This document shows positions 39,547 to 48,771 of a stretch of 64,000 bases of DNA, piece after piece (the first letter of the stretch is position 1; every line of letters begins with the position of its first letter). The DNA comes from Oscillospiraceae bacterium (GTDB taxonomy: Bacteria > Bacillota > Clostridia > Oscillospirales > Oscillospiraceae). The notes under the pieces are model-generated. The model ran no database searches. It was given only the letters and a program-made list of their open reading frames with translations, and was not told the origin of the DNA. Position numbers and translations under genes: made by a program. The stretch lies in the NCBI GenBank assembly GCA_902798545.1, contig CADBWQ010000010.1, positions 62,001-126,000 on the forward strand, written 5' to 3'.

Positions 39547-41139
39547 GTGCCATGTCCACACTTCAAAATTACGATCACCCAGCGCAGTCACGGGCAGTCC
39601 GCTGTGGCAGGCGCTGCGTATCAAAGCGGTGAAAAACTGTATTCCGAGTATGACCGCAAGACGAAATCCTACTCCGAAAAGAAAGGCATCGTTTACACCG
39701 AGATCATACTTCCGCCTAACGCTCCGCCGGAGTATTCCGATCGGAATACACTCTGGAATGCTGCAGAGAAAATCGAAAAACAATGGAATGCGCAGCTTGC
39801 ACGCCGCATCGTTCTGGCACTCCCGCGCGAAGTCCCGGCTGACCAATTTCCGGCCATGCTGCAAGACTTCTGTCGGGAGCATTTCGTTTCCCATGGAATG
39901 TGTGTGGACTTTGCCATTCACGACAAGGGCGACGGGAATCCCCACGCGCACATCATGCTGACCATGCGGGCCATGGATGAGCAAGGAAAATGGCTTCCGA
40001 AGAGCAAAAAGGTTTATGACCTTGATGAAAACGGGAACCGTATTCGTCTACCGTCCGGCAATTGGAAGAGCCACAAGGAGGGCACCGTCGACTGGAACGA
40101 GCAGAGCAAAGCAGAGATTTGGCGGCACGGCTGGGAGGTCGTTACGAATCGATACTTAGAGCAAAACGGCAGACCTGAGCGTGTCGACCTCCGTTCTTTT
40201 GAGCGACAGGTCATTGACCTTGCTCCAACGATTCATCTCGGCCCTGCAGTGACGCAGATGGAAAAGCGCGGGATCGAGACGAACATGGGAAACCTCAATC
40301 GGGACATCAAACGAACAAACCGCGCGCTGCTTGCGATCCGAAAACTGATCGCCGAGCTGCAGAGCTGGCTTGCGGAGTTGATTGAAAAACGAGACAAAAT
40401 CGTTGAAGAAATGCGCGAGCCGACGATTCCAGAGTTGCTGATGCAGTACATGGATGATCGACGTGATGAGAGAAGCGAATGGTCTGTTTCCGGTCAGCGC
40501 AAAGGCACGAACATGGATCTGAAAAAGGTCTCTCATGCGATCGCTTTCTTACAGGAACATGAGATCGCTACGACAGAAGATCTTCAGAAGCATTTGGACA
40601 AAAAAGAAGCGGCGTTCTCTGATCTTGACAATACCATCCGCGGAAAGGAAAAGCGGCTGCGCGATGTTCAGGCATTGGTCAAGGCAAGCGACTCTGCCGA
40701 ACGTTTGCTTCCCATCCAGCATCAGTATGCTGCGATCGGCTGGAAGAGCAAGAAGGAAAAGTTCTACCAGGAGCACAAGGTGGAGATCGATGAGTACAAC
40801 AAAGCGCTGCGTCTGCTCTATAAATTTTATCCCGATAGGAAGATCCCCAACCGCACACTGAAGGCTGAGTTGAAAGAACTGTCAGATGATCTGGAAGCGC
40901 TCAACAAGGAACTGGCGGCAATCAAGGCCGACCTTGATGAACTGAGGTTTGTTCGGAATTGCATCACGCCAAGAGAGGACATCAACGAAGAAGAAAACCT
41001 AACGATCGAAGCAAAGCAAGCGCCAAAAGAAAAAGCTTCTCTTATCGACCGACTGCATGACAAGCAGCAGATTGCCGATGAGCAGAAGCAGAAAGGGAAA
41101 TCTCACAGCCACGGCTATGAGAAGGATTATGAAAGGTGA
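39547..41139 (+). CDS. MobA/MobL-family relaxase (MOBQ)
   Basis: 530 residues, GTG start at 39547 after aggagg. HUH-type relaxase core: nucleophile region PHFKITITQRS...GQSAVAGAAYQSG with SEYDRKTK (Tyr), and motif III DGNPHAHIMLTMR (His pair). The C-terminal half is coiled (RTNRALLAIRKLIAELQSW, LEALNKELAAIKADLDELR). It would nick at the adjacent oriT and lead the DNA to a helper's transfer channel. Full length for the family. Confidence 0.9.
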   Translation: MPCPHFKITITQRSHGQSAVAGAAYQSGEKLYSEYDRKTKSYSEKKGIVYTEIILPPNAPPEYSDRNTLWNAAEKIEKQWNAQLARRIVLALPREVPADQFPAMLQDFCREHFVSHGMCVDFAIHDKGDGNPHAHIMLTMRAMDEQGKWLPKSKKVYDLDENGNRIRLPSGNWKSHKEGTVDWNEQSKAEIWRHGWEVVTNRYLEQNGRPERVDLRSFERQVIDLAPTIHLGPAVTQMEKRGIETNMGNLNRDIKRTNRALLAIRKLIAELQSWLAELIEKRDKIVEEMREPTIPELLMQYMDDRRDERSEWSVSGQRKGTNMDLKKVSHAIAFLQEHEIATTEDLQKHLDKKEAAFSDLDNTIRGKEKRLRDVQALVKASDSAERLLPIQHQYAAIGWKSKKEKFYQEHKVEIDEYNKALRLLYKFYPDRKIPNRTLKAELKELSDDLEALNKELAAIKADLDELRFVRNCITPREDINEEENLTIEAKQAPKEKASLIDRLHDKQQIADEQKQKGKSHSHGYEKDYER

Positions 41140-41148
41140 ATCTAAAAA

Positions 41149-41235
41149 TGTTGAAACGCAGAAAAAGAAGAAAACAAAAATACCGAAACAATAAGGAGAA
41201 GAAGGGAGAAACATGCCCAGGAGAAAGAAACTGAT
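41149..41235 (+). CDS. 28-residue basic peptide ORF (uncertain)
   Basis: ATG 41149 follows gaaaggtg at 9 nt. The product (MLKRRKRRKQKYRNNKEKKG...) is almost all Lys/Arg and overlaps the next start. Possibly a leader peptide or chance. Confidence 0.25.
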
Positions 41236-41392
41236 CAACAACAGTGATCTGCCGGATCACGAGATCGAAGCGATTGCGCGAAGTATCTATCCGGATATTC
41301 TGGAGCTCTTTGAGAGTGAGGACGGACAAAAAGCATTTGCCGAATGGAAGGCGCAAAAAGAAAGGGAGGAGAAATCCAATGAGCAAAAATAA
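41213..41392 (+). CDS. 59-residue protein of the mobilizable element
   Basis: Starts after aagggag. MPRRKKLINNSDLPDHEIEAIARSIYPDILELFESEDGQKAFAEWK looks helical and amphipathic. Small ORFs of this kind often lie between relaxase and XRE genes in these elements. The stop overlaps the XRE start. Function unknown. Confidence 0.55.
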   Translation: MPRRKKLINNSDLPDHEIEAIARSIYPDILELFESEDGQKAFAEWKAQKEREEKSNEQK

Positions 41393-41825
41393 AAATCAAA
41401 GAAAGTGCTTGCAAGTTCCCAAATGTTATGTTAATTTGGCATTGGATAAAATGCGATACCAAAGGAGATGCAGGCAATTGAAAATTCTCGGAGAACGCTT
41501 GAAGCAGTTGCGGGAGGAAAACGGATTCTCACAAAACAAGTTGGCCAAGCTGATCGGCGTGCCGCAGTCCAGCGTCAATCGCTATGAAACCGGCTTTACC
41601 AATCCCACTCCGGAAACCTTGCTGTGGTATGCGGATTACTTCGATGTGTCCATGGACTTCATCTTTGGACGCACGGATAAGCCACAGGGGAAGAATTACA
41701 AATACAAGCCGAAGCTTGACCCGGAGATGGCGCGTTTCGTGGAGATGTGCTTTGAACCCGGAACAAAGATGAACAAAGAACTGCGGCTGCAGGTGGTGAA
41801 AATGATTTCGGAGGAAAAGAAATGA
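41379..41825 (+). CDS. XRE-family regulator of the mobilizable element
   Basis: 148 residues from ATG 41379 after aaagggagga. The HTH (LGERLKQLREENGFSQNKLAKLIGVPQSSVNRYETGFTNPTPETLLWYADYFDVSMDFIFGR, about 36-95) is canonical. It overlaps the recombinase start by 4 bp (ATGA), so the two are co-expressed. It likely represses the element's own excision or transfer. Confidence 0.85.
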   Translation: MSKNKNQRKCLQVPKCYVNLALDKMRYQRRCRQLKILGERLKQLREENGFSQNKLAKLIGVPQSSVNRYETGFTNPTPETLLWYADYFDVSMDFIFGRTDKPQGKNYKYKPKLDPEMARFVEMCFEPGTKMNKELRLQVVKMISEEKK

Positions 41826-43309
41826 AGGCTGTGATCTATGCCCGCTATTCCTCCGATAACCAGCGGGAAGAGAGCATAGAGGGACAGATCCGCGAGTGTA
41901 CGGCCTTCGCCGAAAAGAACGACATCACGATCCTGAAACACTACATTGACCGGGCTTTCTCGGCAAAAACCGATAACCGCCCGGAATTTCAGAACATGAT
42001 CAAGGACAGTGCCCAGGGCTTGTTCGATATTGTCCTCGTCTGGAAACTGGATCGTTTTTCTCGCAACCGCTATGACAGCGCTCGTTACAAGACCATTCTT
42101 AAGAAGAACAATGTCAAGGTGGTCTCTGCCACAGAGAAAATTTCGGAAGGCTCTGAAGGCATCTTGATGGAGTCCATTCTGGAAGGGTTCGCCGAGTATT
42201 ACTCGGCGGACCTCTCCGAGAAGATCGTGCATGGCATGACGGAGAATGCCCTTAAATGCAAATTCAACGGCGGAGGACATACCATCGGCTATGTCATTGA
42301 TGAAGAACAGTTCTTTCAGATCGACCCGCTCACCGCACCGCTCGTGCTGGAAGCTTTCAAAAGATATGACAACGGAGCAACAATGAAAGAAATCCGTGAC
42401 TGGATGAATGAACAAGGCTTCCTGAATAGTCGAGGAAAACCCATTGCATATAGCGGAGTAGAGCATATCCTGTCCAATCGCCGCTATCTTGGAGAGTACC
42501 GATACCGGGATATTCTTGTCCCGGATGGCATCCCCCAGATCGTACCTCAGGACTTGTTTGATCGGGTACAGGCCAGAATGGCGAAGAACAAAAAGTCCCC
42601 CGCCCGATATAAGGCAGCGGATGAGTACATACTCTCCGGCAAGCTCTTTTGCGGATACTGCGGTGAGCCGATGGTCGGCGAGAGCGGCACAGGCCGCAAC
42701 GGCGTGCATCACTACTACAAGTGCTCGTCGATCAAGCGCAAGCTGAAAGACTGTTCCAAGAAGACAATGAAGAAGGAATGGCTGGAAGACACCGTCATTC
42801 AGGCGATCAAAGAGTTCTTGGATGAGCCGGGTACTGTGGATGCAGTCATCGAGCTTGTGATGGATTTGCAGGGGCGCGACAGCCTCAGCCTGCCAGCTTT
42901 TGAGAAGCAGCTCAGTGAAACGAACGCCGCCATTGATAATCTGTTGAACGCCATCCAACAGGGAATCCTGACAAAATCCACAAAGGAGCGACTGGAGCAG
43001 TTGGAAGCCTCGCGGGACGAGCTGGAACAGAAGATTGCCTTGGAGAAGATGGCCAAGCCCAGGATGTCCGAGGACTTCATTCGCTTTTGGCTCAAGCGTT
43101 TCCAACACCTGGACACGACCAAGCTGGAGCACAGAAAGATGCTGATCGGCACCTTCGTCAACGCGATCTACCTCTACGATGACAAAGCCGTCATCGCACT
43201 CAACTACAAGGACGGGACTAAAACTGTAAATTTTAACGACATGGAGTGCGCGCTCTCTCAGCGCGCCTCCATCCCCGGTTCGGATTTGGAAATCTTATCT
43301 CCACCATGA
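41822..43309 (+). CDS. Large serine recombinase of the mobilizable element
   Basis: 495 residues. VIYARYSSDNQREES (Ser nucleophile), QIRECTAFAEKND, SAKTDNRPEF, WKLDRFSRNRYD, then recombinase domain, zinc ribbon (CGYCGEPMVG ... CSSIKRKLKDCSKK) and a coiled coil (LEQLEASRDELEQKIA). Same family as the prophage integrase at 31847 but clearly diverged, so the two elements integrated independently. It would insert and excise this element. Confidence 0.93.
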   Translation: MKAVIYARYSSDNQREESIEGQIRECTAFAEKNDITILKHYIDRAFSAKTDNRPEFQNMIKDSAQGLFDIVLVWKLDRFSRNRYDSARYKTILKKNNVKVVSATEKISEGSEGILMESILEGFAEYYSADLSEKIVHGMTENALKCKFNGGGHTIGYVIDEEQFFQIDPLTAPLVLEAFKRYDNGATMKEIRDWMNEQGFLNSRGKPIAYSGVEHILSNRRYLGEYRYRDILVPDGIPQIVPQDLFDRVQARMAKNKKSPARYKAADEYILSGKLFCGYCGEPMVGESGTGRNGVHHYYKCSSIKRKLKDCSKKTMKKEWLEDTVIQAIKEFLDEPGTVDAVIELVMDLQGRDSLSLPAFEKQLSETNAAIDNLLNAIQQGILTKSTKERLEQLEASRDELEQKIALEKMAKPRMSEDFIRFWLKRFQHLDTTKLEHRKMLIGTFVNAIYLYDDKAVIALNYKDGTKTVNFNDMECALSQRASIPGSDLEILSPP

Positions 43310-43311
43310 AA

Positions 43312-43343
43312 ACAGAGGTCTTATACAGACCTCTGTCTTTTTT
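43312..43343 (+). terminator. Terminator after the element recombinase
   Basis: A perfect 10-bp stem acagaggtct / agacctctgt with a 5-nt loop, then ctttttttacc. It also faces the end of the - strand DUF2804 gene. Confidence 0.8.
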
Positions 43344-44416
43344 TACCACCTGTTTTCCACATATTCACAGAAGGCGTAGAAATCCCGGATGTGAAGAACC
43401 TGTCCGTCATCCAATGTCACTGTTCCGCTCCAAAGTCCGTGAACCTGATGGCTGTGCATCCGCATGACGGCAACGTTGAGGTCGCTGTGATGGTCATAGA
43501 AGGGCTGCATGGTGAGATTGAAACGGTTGTCTTCCGAGATAAATCGCCAGGGCTGCATGTACTTGTCCGGCTTCGGGAAGGTCTCTACATCCACGGCACC
43601 GATCTTATGTGCTTTGCCATCAAAGAAAACGCAGGTCTCTGTGGCGTCGGACTCATCGCCGATCCCCCAGGTGATCTCAAAGCCAAAGAGGTGTTTCGCT
43701 CCAGCGTCGTCTTCAACCCAGCCGGAGCCATTACCCCAGTACCATACAAGGGAATAAGGCGTGCAGACGCGGCCCCAGTCGAGGATGCAGAAACTGTCGG
43801 GCTCCGTAAAATCCCAGCGCTTTGTGCCGGAGCGAATGAAACCGTCGCAGGGCATGCAGTTCTGCTTCGTTGTCATGAAGTAACGATCGGGGTGACCCTC
43901 GAAAGGAAGCACCGTGGTGATGTTCTCAAGACCGGGCTGGATATCCATGCTGATCTCGGCATGGATATCGCCGTGATCATAGTGCAGATAACGGCGCTCA
44001 GCGCCTGTCCAGGCTTCAAAGACGGCTTTGCCAATTCGATAGTTGACATAATTTGGAATATCGCCCCTGGCAGGAAGTGCATATTTGTCCTTCCCGCCGA
44101 TGAAGGGGGCCATGTCGGAGACCAGCGTTTTCCCGGCCTTCAGGTCCACCAGAACAGCAGAGGCATAGCCGCCGAGAGAGATATTGGCAAAGCTGAGCTG
44201 TAACATGTAATGCCCGTCGGAAATCTGATAGAAGTCCCACTCCTTCCGGCGCAATACATGTTTGACCCGATTGCGGTCATACTGGAAGACATTTTTCCTC
44301 GCCCAGCCTCTGACCAGAAGGGTGCCATCCTCTGCCAGAAGAGGGGTTTCGTCCTTGTATTCGGTCTGACGACTCGGCGTGGCCCATTCCTGCCAGCCGC
44401 GATAGGTTTTCTCCAT
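43343..44416 (-). CDS. DUF2804-family protein
   Basis: 357 residues from ATG 44416 after aggaggt. Features: LLAEDGTLLVRGWARKNVFQYDR, WDFYQISDGHYMLQLSFANISLGGYASA, FEGHPDRYFMTTKQNCMPCDG, CILDWGRVCTPYSLVWYWGNGSG, all characteristic of DUF2804, a family with a lipocalin-like/glycosidase-like beta fold and no proven function. No signal peptide. Divergent from the membrane fusion protein at 44614. First clear host gene after the mobilizable element. Confidence 0.8.
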   Translation of the reverse strand: MEKTYRGWQEWATPSRQTEYKDETPLLAEDGTLLVRGWARKNVFQYDRNRVKHVLRRKEWDFYQISDGHYMLQLSFANISLGGYASAVLVDLKAGKTLVSDMAPFIGGKDKYALPARGDIPNYVNYRIGKAVFEAWTGAERRYLHYDHGDIHAEISMDIQPGLENITTVLPFEGHPDRYFMTTKQNCMPCDGFIRSGTKRWDFTEPDSFCILDWGRVCTPYSLVWYWGNGSGWVEDDAGAKHLFGFEITWGIGDESDATETCVFFDGKAHKIGAVDVETFPKPDKYMQPWRFISEDNRFNLTMQPFYDHHSDLNVAVMRMHSHQVHGLWSGTVTLDDGQVLHIRDFYAFCEYVENRW

Positions 44417-44486
44417 CTCGGGTACCTCCTGCGTCCATGATAACTGTATCTTATCATAAATCTCCGGACAGAACAACCGGCCTCCA

Positions 44487-44515
44487 TTGAAAAGCGAAGG
44501 ACAATCTGTTAAAAT
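44487..44515 (+). promoter_or_regulatory. Promoter of the membrane fusion protein gene
   Basis: -35 TTGAAA (44487-44492), 17-bp spacer, -10 TAAAAT (44510-44515). Confidence 0.65.
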
Positions 44516-44613
44516 GTGTCCATTCACCCGGGATGCGCAGCGCGGTATTGCGGTGTGCCAATAATCCCTCGTAGAATCTTACTTTGTGTCAAGCTGGAGC
44601 CGCAGGAGAATTC

Positions 44614-45927
44614 ATGAATGACAATCTGACTAAGAAGAGTACAATTCCATTGCCGGGACAGCGGATTTTCCGGTCGCTGATTGCAATCCTGCTGTGCTTT
44701 ACAGTCTATGCACTGCGCGGACGGAGAGGTATGCCCTTTTATTCGGCGATTGCCTCGCTGCAGTGCATCCAGCAGTATACCCGCAGCATGCGGCCGGTAG
44801 CCCGACGGCGTGTAATCGGCACCTTCGTCGGCGCCGCCTGGGGTCTGCTGACCCTGCTGGTCGCAATGCGCATCCGTGAGAATAACGTCCCGGATGAAAT
44901 GCTGCACTATTTCATCATCAGCCTGATTACGGCAGTGGTGATCTATTCGACGGTTCTGCTGAACATCCGGGACATGGCCTACTTCTCGGCGGTTGTCTTT
45001 CTGAGCATCACGATCAACCACATTGGAGATGCCAATCCCTACATCTTCGTATTCAACCGAACCATGGATACTATCATCGGCGTAGCTGTTGCGGAACTGG
45101 TGAATCGGGTTCATCTGCCGCGGATGAGAAATACTGACACGCTCTTTGTCTCCGGAATCCACAACACCATCTTCGGAATGGGAGAGAAGATTTCCGGTTA
45201 CTCCAAGGTGGAACTGAACCGCCTGATTGAAGACGGCTGTCAGTTCACAGTGTCCACCATCCAGACTCCGGCGACAGTCCGGGAACTGCTGCCGGATGTG
45301 GACATCCGCCTGCCGGTTATTGCCGCAGACGGAACTCTGCTTTTCGACATGAAGAAGCGCGAGATCCTAAAAGCGGTATACATTGAACCGGAGACTGTCC
45401 GGCAGCTCAGTGCTTTCCTTGACGAGAGAGAAGTGGAATACTTCGTGAATCAGACAGAGCACAACATGCTGATCGTACGGCACGGGGAGATGAGAAACGA
45501 GGCGATCCGTGCGATCTATGACCAGAAGCGATCCTCGATCCACCGCAACTTCGCGCCGCGGCGGGAAGAGATCAGTGAAAATATCCTCTATTTCCTCCTG
45601 GCGGATGAAGAGGAAAAGCTCCGCCGCGTAATGGAGGAGCTGAAAGGGCAGCCGTGGGCAGCAAATATCCGCGTGACCTATGACCGGTCCCAGTCTCATG
45701 ACAACTGGCTGTGCATCAAGATCCTTCCGGCGAATTCCAGCCAGGAGCAGCTGCAGCAGTATCTGATGGACCAGATCGGACTCAAAAAGCGGGTCACCTT
45801 CGGCAACCAGCCCGGAAACTGCGACGTCTGTATCCAGTACACCGACAAAGACCGTATGGTGAAGGAACTGAAGCGGCGCTTTGAACCGGTGGATATCCGC
45901 GGATGGCGAAGTATCTTCCGCTTTTGA
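44614..45927 (+). CDS. FUSC/ArAE-like membrane protein fused to a HAD-like domain without catalytic aspartates
   Basis: 437 residues from ATG 44614 after aggaga. Residues 10-165 hold about four to five membrane helices (IFRSLIAILLCFTVYAL, VIGTFVGAAWGLLTLLVAM, FIISLITAVVIYSTVLL, DMAYFSAVVFLSITI, TIIGVAVAELV) as in the N-terminal half of aromatic-acid-exporter/FUSC proteins. From 173 on the sequence follows the Cof-type HAD layout, but the DLDGT motif is GIHNT and the ATGR motif is STIQT. The soluble part may be a regulatory or scaffold domain. The fusion is unusual. Substrate unknown. Confidence 0.7.
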   Translation: MNDNLTKKSTIPLPGQRIFRSLIAILLCFTVYALRGRRGMPFYSAIASLQCIQQYTRSMRPVARRRVIGTFVGAAWGLLTLLVAMRIRENNVPDEMLHYFIISLITAVVIYSTVLLNIRDMAYFSAVVFLSITINHIGDANPYIFVFNRTMDTIIGVAVAELVNRVHLPRMRNTDTLFVSGIHNTIFGMGEKISGYSKVELNRLIEDGCQFTVSTIQTPATVRELLPDVDIRLPVIAADGTLLFDMKKREILKAVYIEPETVRQLSAFLDEREVEYFVNQTEHNMLIVRHGEMRNEAIRAIYDQKRSSIHRNFAPRREEISENILYFLLADEEEKLRRVMEELKGQPWAANIRVTYDRSQSHDNWLCIKILPANSSQEQLQQYLMDQIGLKKRVTFGNQPGNCDVCIQYTDKDRMVKELKRRFEPVDIRGWRSIFRF

Positions 45928-46082
45928 CCCTGGACGCAGCGAGAAGGACCAGATGTGCCCGGACGGCCAGCGTGTCTGTGAGGAGGACTTGCGGGATGGA
46001 AGGAACTGGAGTAGAATACTGAAAAAACAATTCGAGGATCAAGCACGATCAACGTGACATCCGCAGAGAAGGGGAATGTATC

Positions 46083-47276
46083 ATGTTTAACAGAAAAGCC
46101 TATGAAATGGGTGCCGCACCCAACCAGATCCGGCAGATTTTTGAATATGGCCGGCAGCAGTCCAGGCTCCTGGGCGAGGATAAGGTTTTTGACTTCAGCC
46201 TGGGAAATCCGTCAATTCCGGCACCTGAAAAAGTAAACCAGAGCATCAAAACCCTTCTGGACACGGAGAGCAGCATCCGAATCCACGGCTATACCAGCGG
46301 CGTAGGCGGAGACCTGCTGCGCGAGGCGGTGGCGAAGAACCTCTCGGAGCGCTTCGGAGTGAACGCGGGGATGGAGAATGTCTTCATCACCTGCGGTGCA
46401 GCTCCCGCCCTGCAGGCCGTACTGGTGGCGCTGCGGACTGAGAAAAGCGAGATCATCGGCATTGCGCCGTACTTCATGGAATACAAAGCCTTTACCGAGG
46501 CAAACGGGAGCCGATTTGTCCTTGTGCCCGCGGATATGGAAAAGTTTCAGGTGAACATCCCGGCTCTCGCCGAGGCGGTGAGTGAGAATACGCAGGCGGT
46601 GATTCTGAACTCGCCGAACAATCCGAGCGGAGCCGTTCTCACGGAGGAGACGCTCCGGGCGGTGGCAAAGCTGCTGGAGGAACGGTCAGCGCAGTACGGG
46701 CATCCCATCTACATCATCGCGGACGAGCCGTACCGGGAACTGGTTTACGACGGGGCAAAAGTGACTTTTATCCCGACAATCTACAGAAACACGATCGTAT
46801 GCTATTCCTGGTCCAAGTCCCTGAGCCTCCCCGGAGAGCGGATCGGGTATGTCTATGTGCCCGAGGAGGCGACAGATTCGAAAGAGCTGTTCTTCGCGGT
46901 TGCCGGAGCTGCCAGAGCCAGCGGGCACATTTGTGCACCATCCCTGATCCAGCGCGCGGTGGCTGAGAGTATCGACTGCATGCCGGATCTGGAGGCCTAC
47001 GATGTCAACCGGAAGCTGCTGTACGGCAGCCTCACGGAGATGGGGTATGACTGCGTGAAGCCGGACGGCGCATTTTACCTCTTTGTGAAAACGCCGGGAG
47101 GGGACAACAGCGTCTTCTGTGAAAAAGCGAAGAAAAAGAACCTGCTTGTGGTGCCTTCGGAACCCTTCGGTGTGGAGGGCTACTTCCGGCTGGGGTATTG
47201 CGTCTCAAAAGAAATGATCGAGAGAGCGCTGCCCACGTTTCGGGAAGTACTGGAAGAGATGCAAAACAGCAGGTGA
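46083..47276 (+). CDS. PLP-dependent class I/II aminotransferase
   Basis: 397 residues. Fold-type I signature: FSLGNPSIPAP, GYTSGVGGDLLREAVA, ILNSPNNPSGAVLTEE, IIADEPYRELVYDG, and YSWSKSLSLPGERIGY (PLP Lys in SWSKS). C-terminal GYFRLGYCVSK holds the substrate Arg (RLGY). Close to aspartate/aromatic aminotransferase AspB-like enzymes of Clostridia. The amino donor is not predictable. Start follows agaagggg. The 155 bp before it show no clear promoter, so it may be transcribed with 44614. Confidence 0.9.
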   Translation: MFNRKAYEMGAAPNQIRQIFEYGRQQSRLLGEDKVFDFSLGNPSIPAPEKVNQSIKTLLDTESSIRIHGYTSGVGGDLLREAVAKNLSERFGVNAGMENVFITCGAAPALQAVLVALRTEKSEIIGIAPYFMEYKAFTEANGSRFVLVPADMEKFQVNIPALAEAVSENTQAVILNSPNNPSGAVLTEETLRAVAKLLEERSAQYGHPIYIIADEPYRELVYDGAKVTFIPTIYRNTIVCYSWSKSLSLPGERIGYVYVPEEATDSKELFFAVAGAARASGHICAPSLIQRAVAESIDCMPDLEAYDVNRKLLYGSLTEMGYDCVKPDGAFYLFVKTPGGDNSVFCEKAKKKNLLVVPSEPFGVEGYFRLGYCVSKEMIERALPTFREVLEEMQNSR

Positions 47277-47330
47277 GTTTCGACGGACGCGGATCTTAGC
47301 GGGAAAGATATCAACATAGCATCAGAATAA

Positions 47331-47378
47331 AAAAGCGCTCATCTCTGCCGCATGGAAACGGCAGGGATGAGTGCTTTT
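47331..47378. terminator. Bidirectional terminator between aminotransferase and MATE genes
   Basis: The 20-bp stem aaaagcgctcatctctgccg / cggcagggatgagtgctttt (one G-T pair) with an 8-nt loop; T-runs result on both strands. Confidence 0.85.
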
Positions 47379-47406
47379 CGCAGTTTGGGAAATCTGAGGG
47401 GGCGGA

Positions 47407-48771
47407 TTACTTATCCAGAATTCTTCTGGTCCGCTCCCTCCAGTTCGACCGGAGAAAGTAGATCAGGATCATGATACTTGTCAGCGTCCAGGAGGTTACA
47501 TAGGTCAGGCACAGGACGGGCAACGTGTGGAACCATTGGAAAACCGTGAAGACCCAGACAATGCGGAACAGACAGACGCCAAGTCCGATAATGATGACGG
47601 GCCGTACCGCATCACCGGAGCCGCGAAGTACTGCAGAAAGAACCTCGATGAGTGTCCAGGTGAAATAGAACGGGACAAACCAGAGCATCATCTCCCAGGT
47701 GGTGGAGATGACGGCGGGATCTTTCGTCAGAATATGCAGGATCGGTTTTCCGATGAGAAGAATCAGACCACTGAGACCGATGGTGATGCTGAAGGCGAGA
47801 ATGAGTCCCTGACGGACACAGAGCTGAACTCGATCCTGCCGCCTGGCACCGAGATTCTGCCCGACGAAGCTGGTAATGGCGGCACCGAGGGCGTGGCTCA
47901 CGGCCCAGAAGATTCCGTCGACTTTTGAGGTCATTGCCCAGGAGGCGACGGCGACCGTCCCGAGAGAGTTGACACCAATCTGAATAATCATGTTTGAAGC
48001 CCCGTACATGGTGTTCTGGAGGCCGGAGGGAATTCCGAGACGGAACATGTTGCTCAGATAGACGCCCTTCAGCTTCAGCTCATGCAGGCTGAGACGGTAT
48101 GGTTTCTCCGTCCTTATAAGGAGCCGGGTCAGGAGCAGCATGTTGATGACCTGCGCAATGACGGTGGCAATCGCCACACCGGCAACGCCCCAGTGAAAAA
48201 GCACCACAAACACCACATCGAGAATGATGTTGGAGATACAGCCGACAACCATGAAAAGGAAAGGACTGAACGAATCCCCGACTGAGCGAAGCATATTCGA
48301 CTCCATGTTCAGCACCAAAATGAAGGGGACGCCGAGAAAATAGATACGCAGGTACAGAACCGAAGCGGACATGGTATCTTCCGGGGTCTGCAATATGCGG
48401 AGCATTCCGGGCGCTGTTATCAGGCCGAACACGGTCATAAACATGCCCACAAGCGCAAAGACCGTTATCGCGTTGCCAGCGGCAATGCGGACATCTTCTG
48501 CCCGTCCGGCTCCATAGATCTGGGCAATGACGACCGAAGCGCCGGCTGTTACAGCGACGAAGAACCCAATTAACACGTTGATAACCTGGGCGGAACTGCC
48601 GCCGACGGCGGCGAGAGCAACCGTACCGACAAAACGCCCGACAATCAGCCCGTCGACGGCATTATAAAGCTGCTGAATACAGGTACCTGCGGCGATTGGA
48701 AGAAAGAACAGCAAAAGCCGCTTCCAGACTGTTCCGGTAGTGAGATCATTGTTTGAAATCTTGATTTTCAT
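47407..48771 (-). CDS. MATE-family efflux transporter
   Basis: 454 residues with 12 hydrophobic helices. N-terminal LFFLPIAAGTCIQQLYNAVDGLIVGRFVGTVALAAVGGSSA is the typical MATE opening (helix 1-2 with the VD...GR motif), repeated in the second half (LGIPSGLQNTMYGASNMIIQIGVNSLG). It exports cationic compounds by Na+ or H+ exchange. The start is coupled by ATGA overlap to the upstream cytidylate-kinase-like gene. Confidence 0.92.
   Translation of the reverse strand: MKIKISNNDLTTGTVWKRLLLFFLPIAAGTCIQQLYNAVDGLIVGRFVGTVALAAVGGSSAQVINVLIGFFVAVTAGASVVIAQIYGAGRAEDVRIAAGNAITVFALVGMFMTVFGLITAPGMLRILQTPEDTMSASVLYLRIYFLGVPFILVLNMESNMLRSVGDSFSPFLFMVVGCISNIILDVVFVVLFHWGVAGVAIATVIAQVINMLLLTRLLIRTEKPYRLSLHELKLKGVYLSNMFRLGIPSGLQNTMYGASNMIIQIGVNSLGTVAVASWAMTSKVDGIFWAVSHALGAAITSFVGQNLGARRQDRVQLCVRQGLILAFSITIGLSGLILLIGKPILHILTKDPAVISTTWEMMLWFVPFYFTWTLIEVLSAVLRGSGDAVRPVIIIGLGVCLFRIVWVFTVFQWFHTLPVLCLTYVTSWTLTSIMILIYFLRSNWRERTRRILDK

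Larger units (their letters stand above)
37353..43310 (+). mobile_element. Integrative mobilizable element, no visible cargo
   Basis: One collinear set: sigma-like regulator, excisionase-like HTH, DUF3847, oriT-like region, MobA/L relaxase, small ORF, XRE regulator, large serine recombinase. There is no type IV secretion gene, so conjugation would need a helper. Edges are set by the last AraC-side stem-loop and the recombinase stop and are approximate. Bases 37352-37699 carry only a promoter (37515-37543) and a 14-bp palindrome at 37606-37619. Confidence 0.8.

Noticed and set aside
39334..39632. Several short ORFs in the oriT region
   Set aside because: They are read through strong hairpins, lack ribosome sites and overlap the relaxase start.
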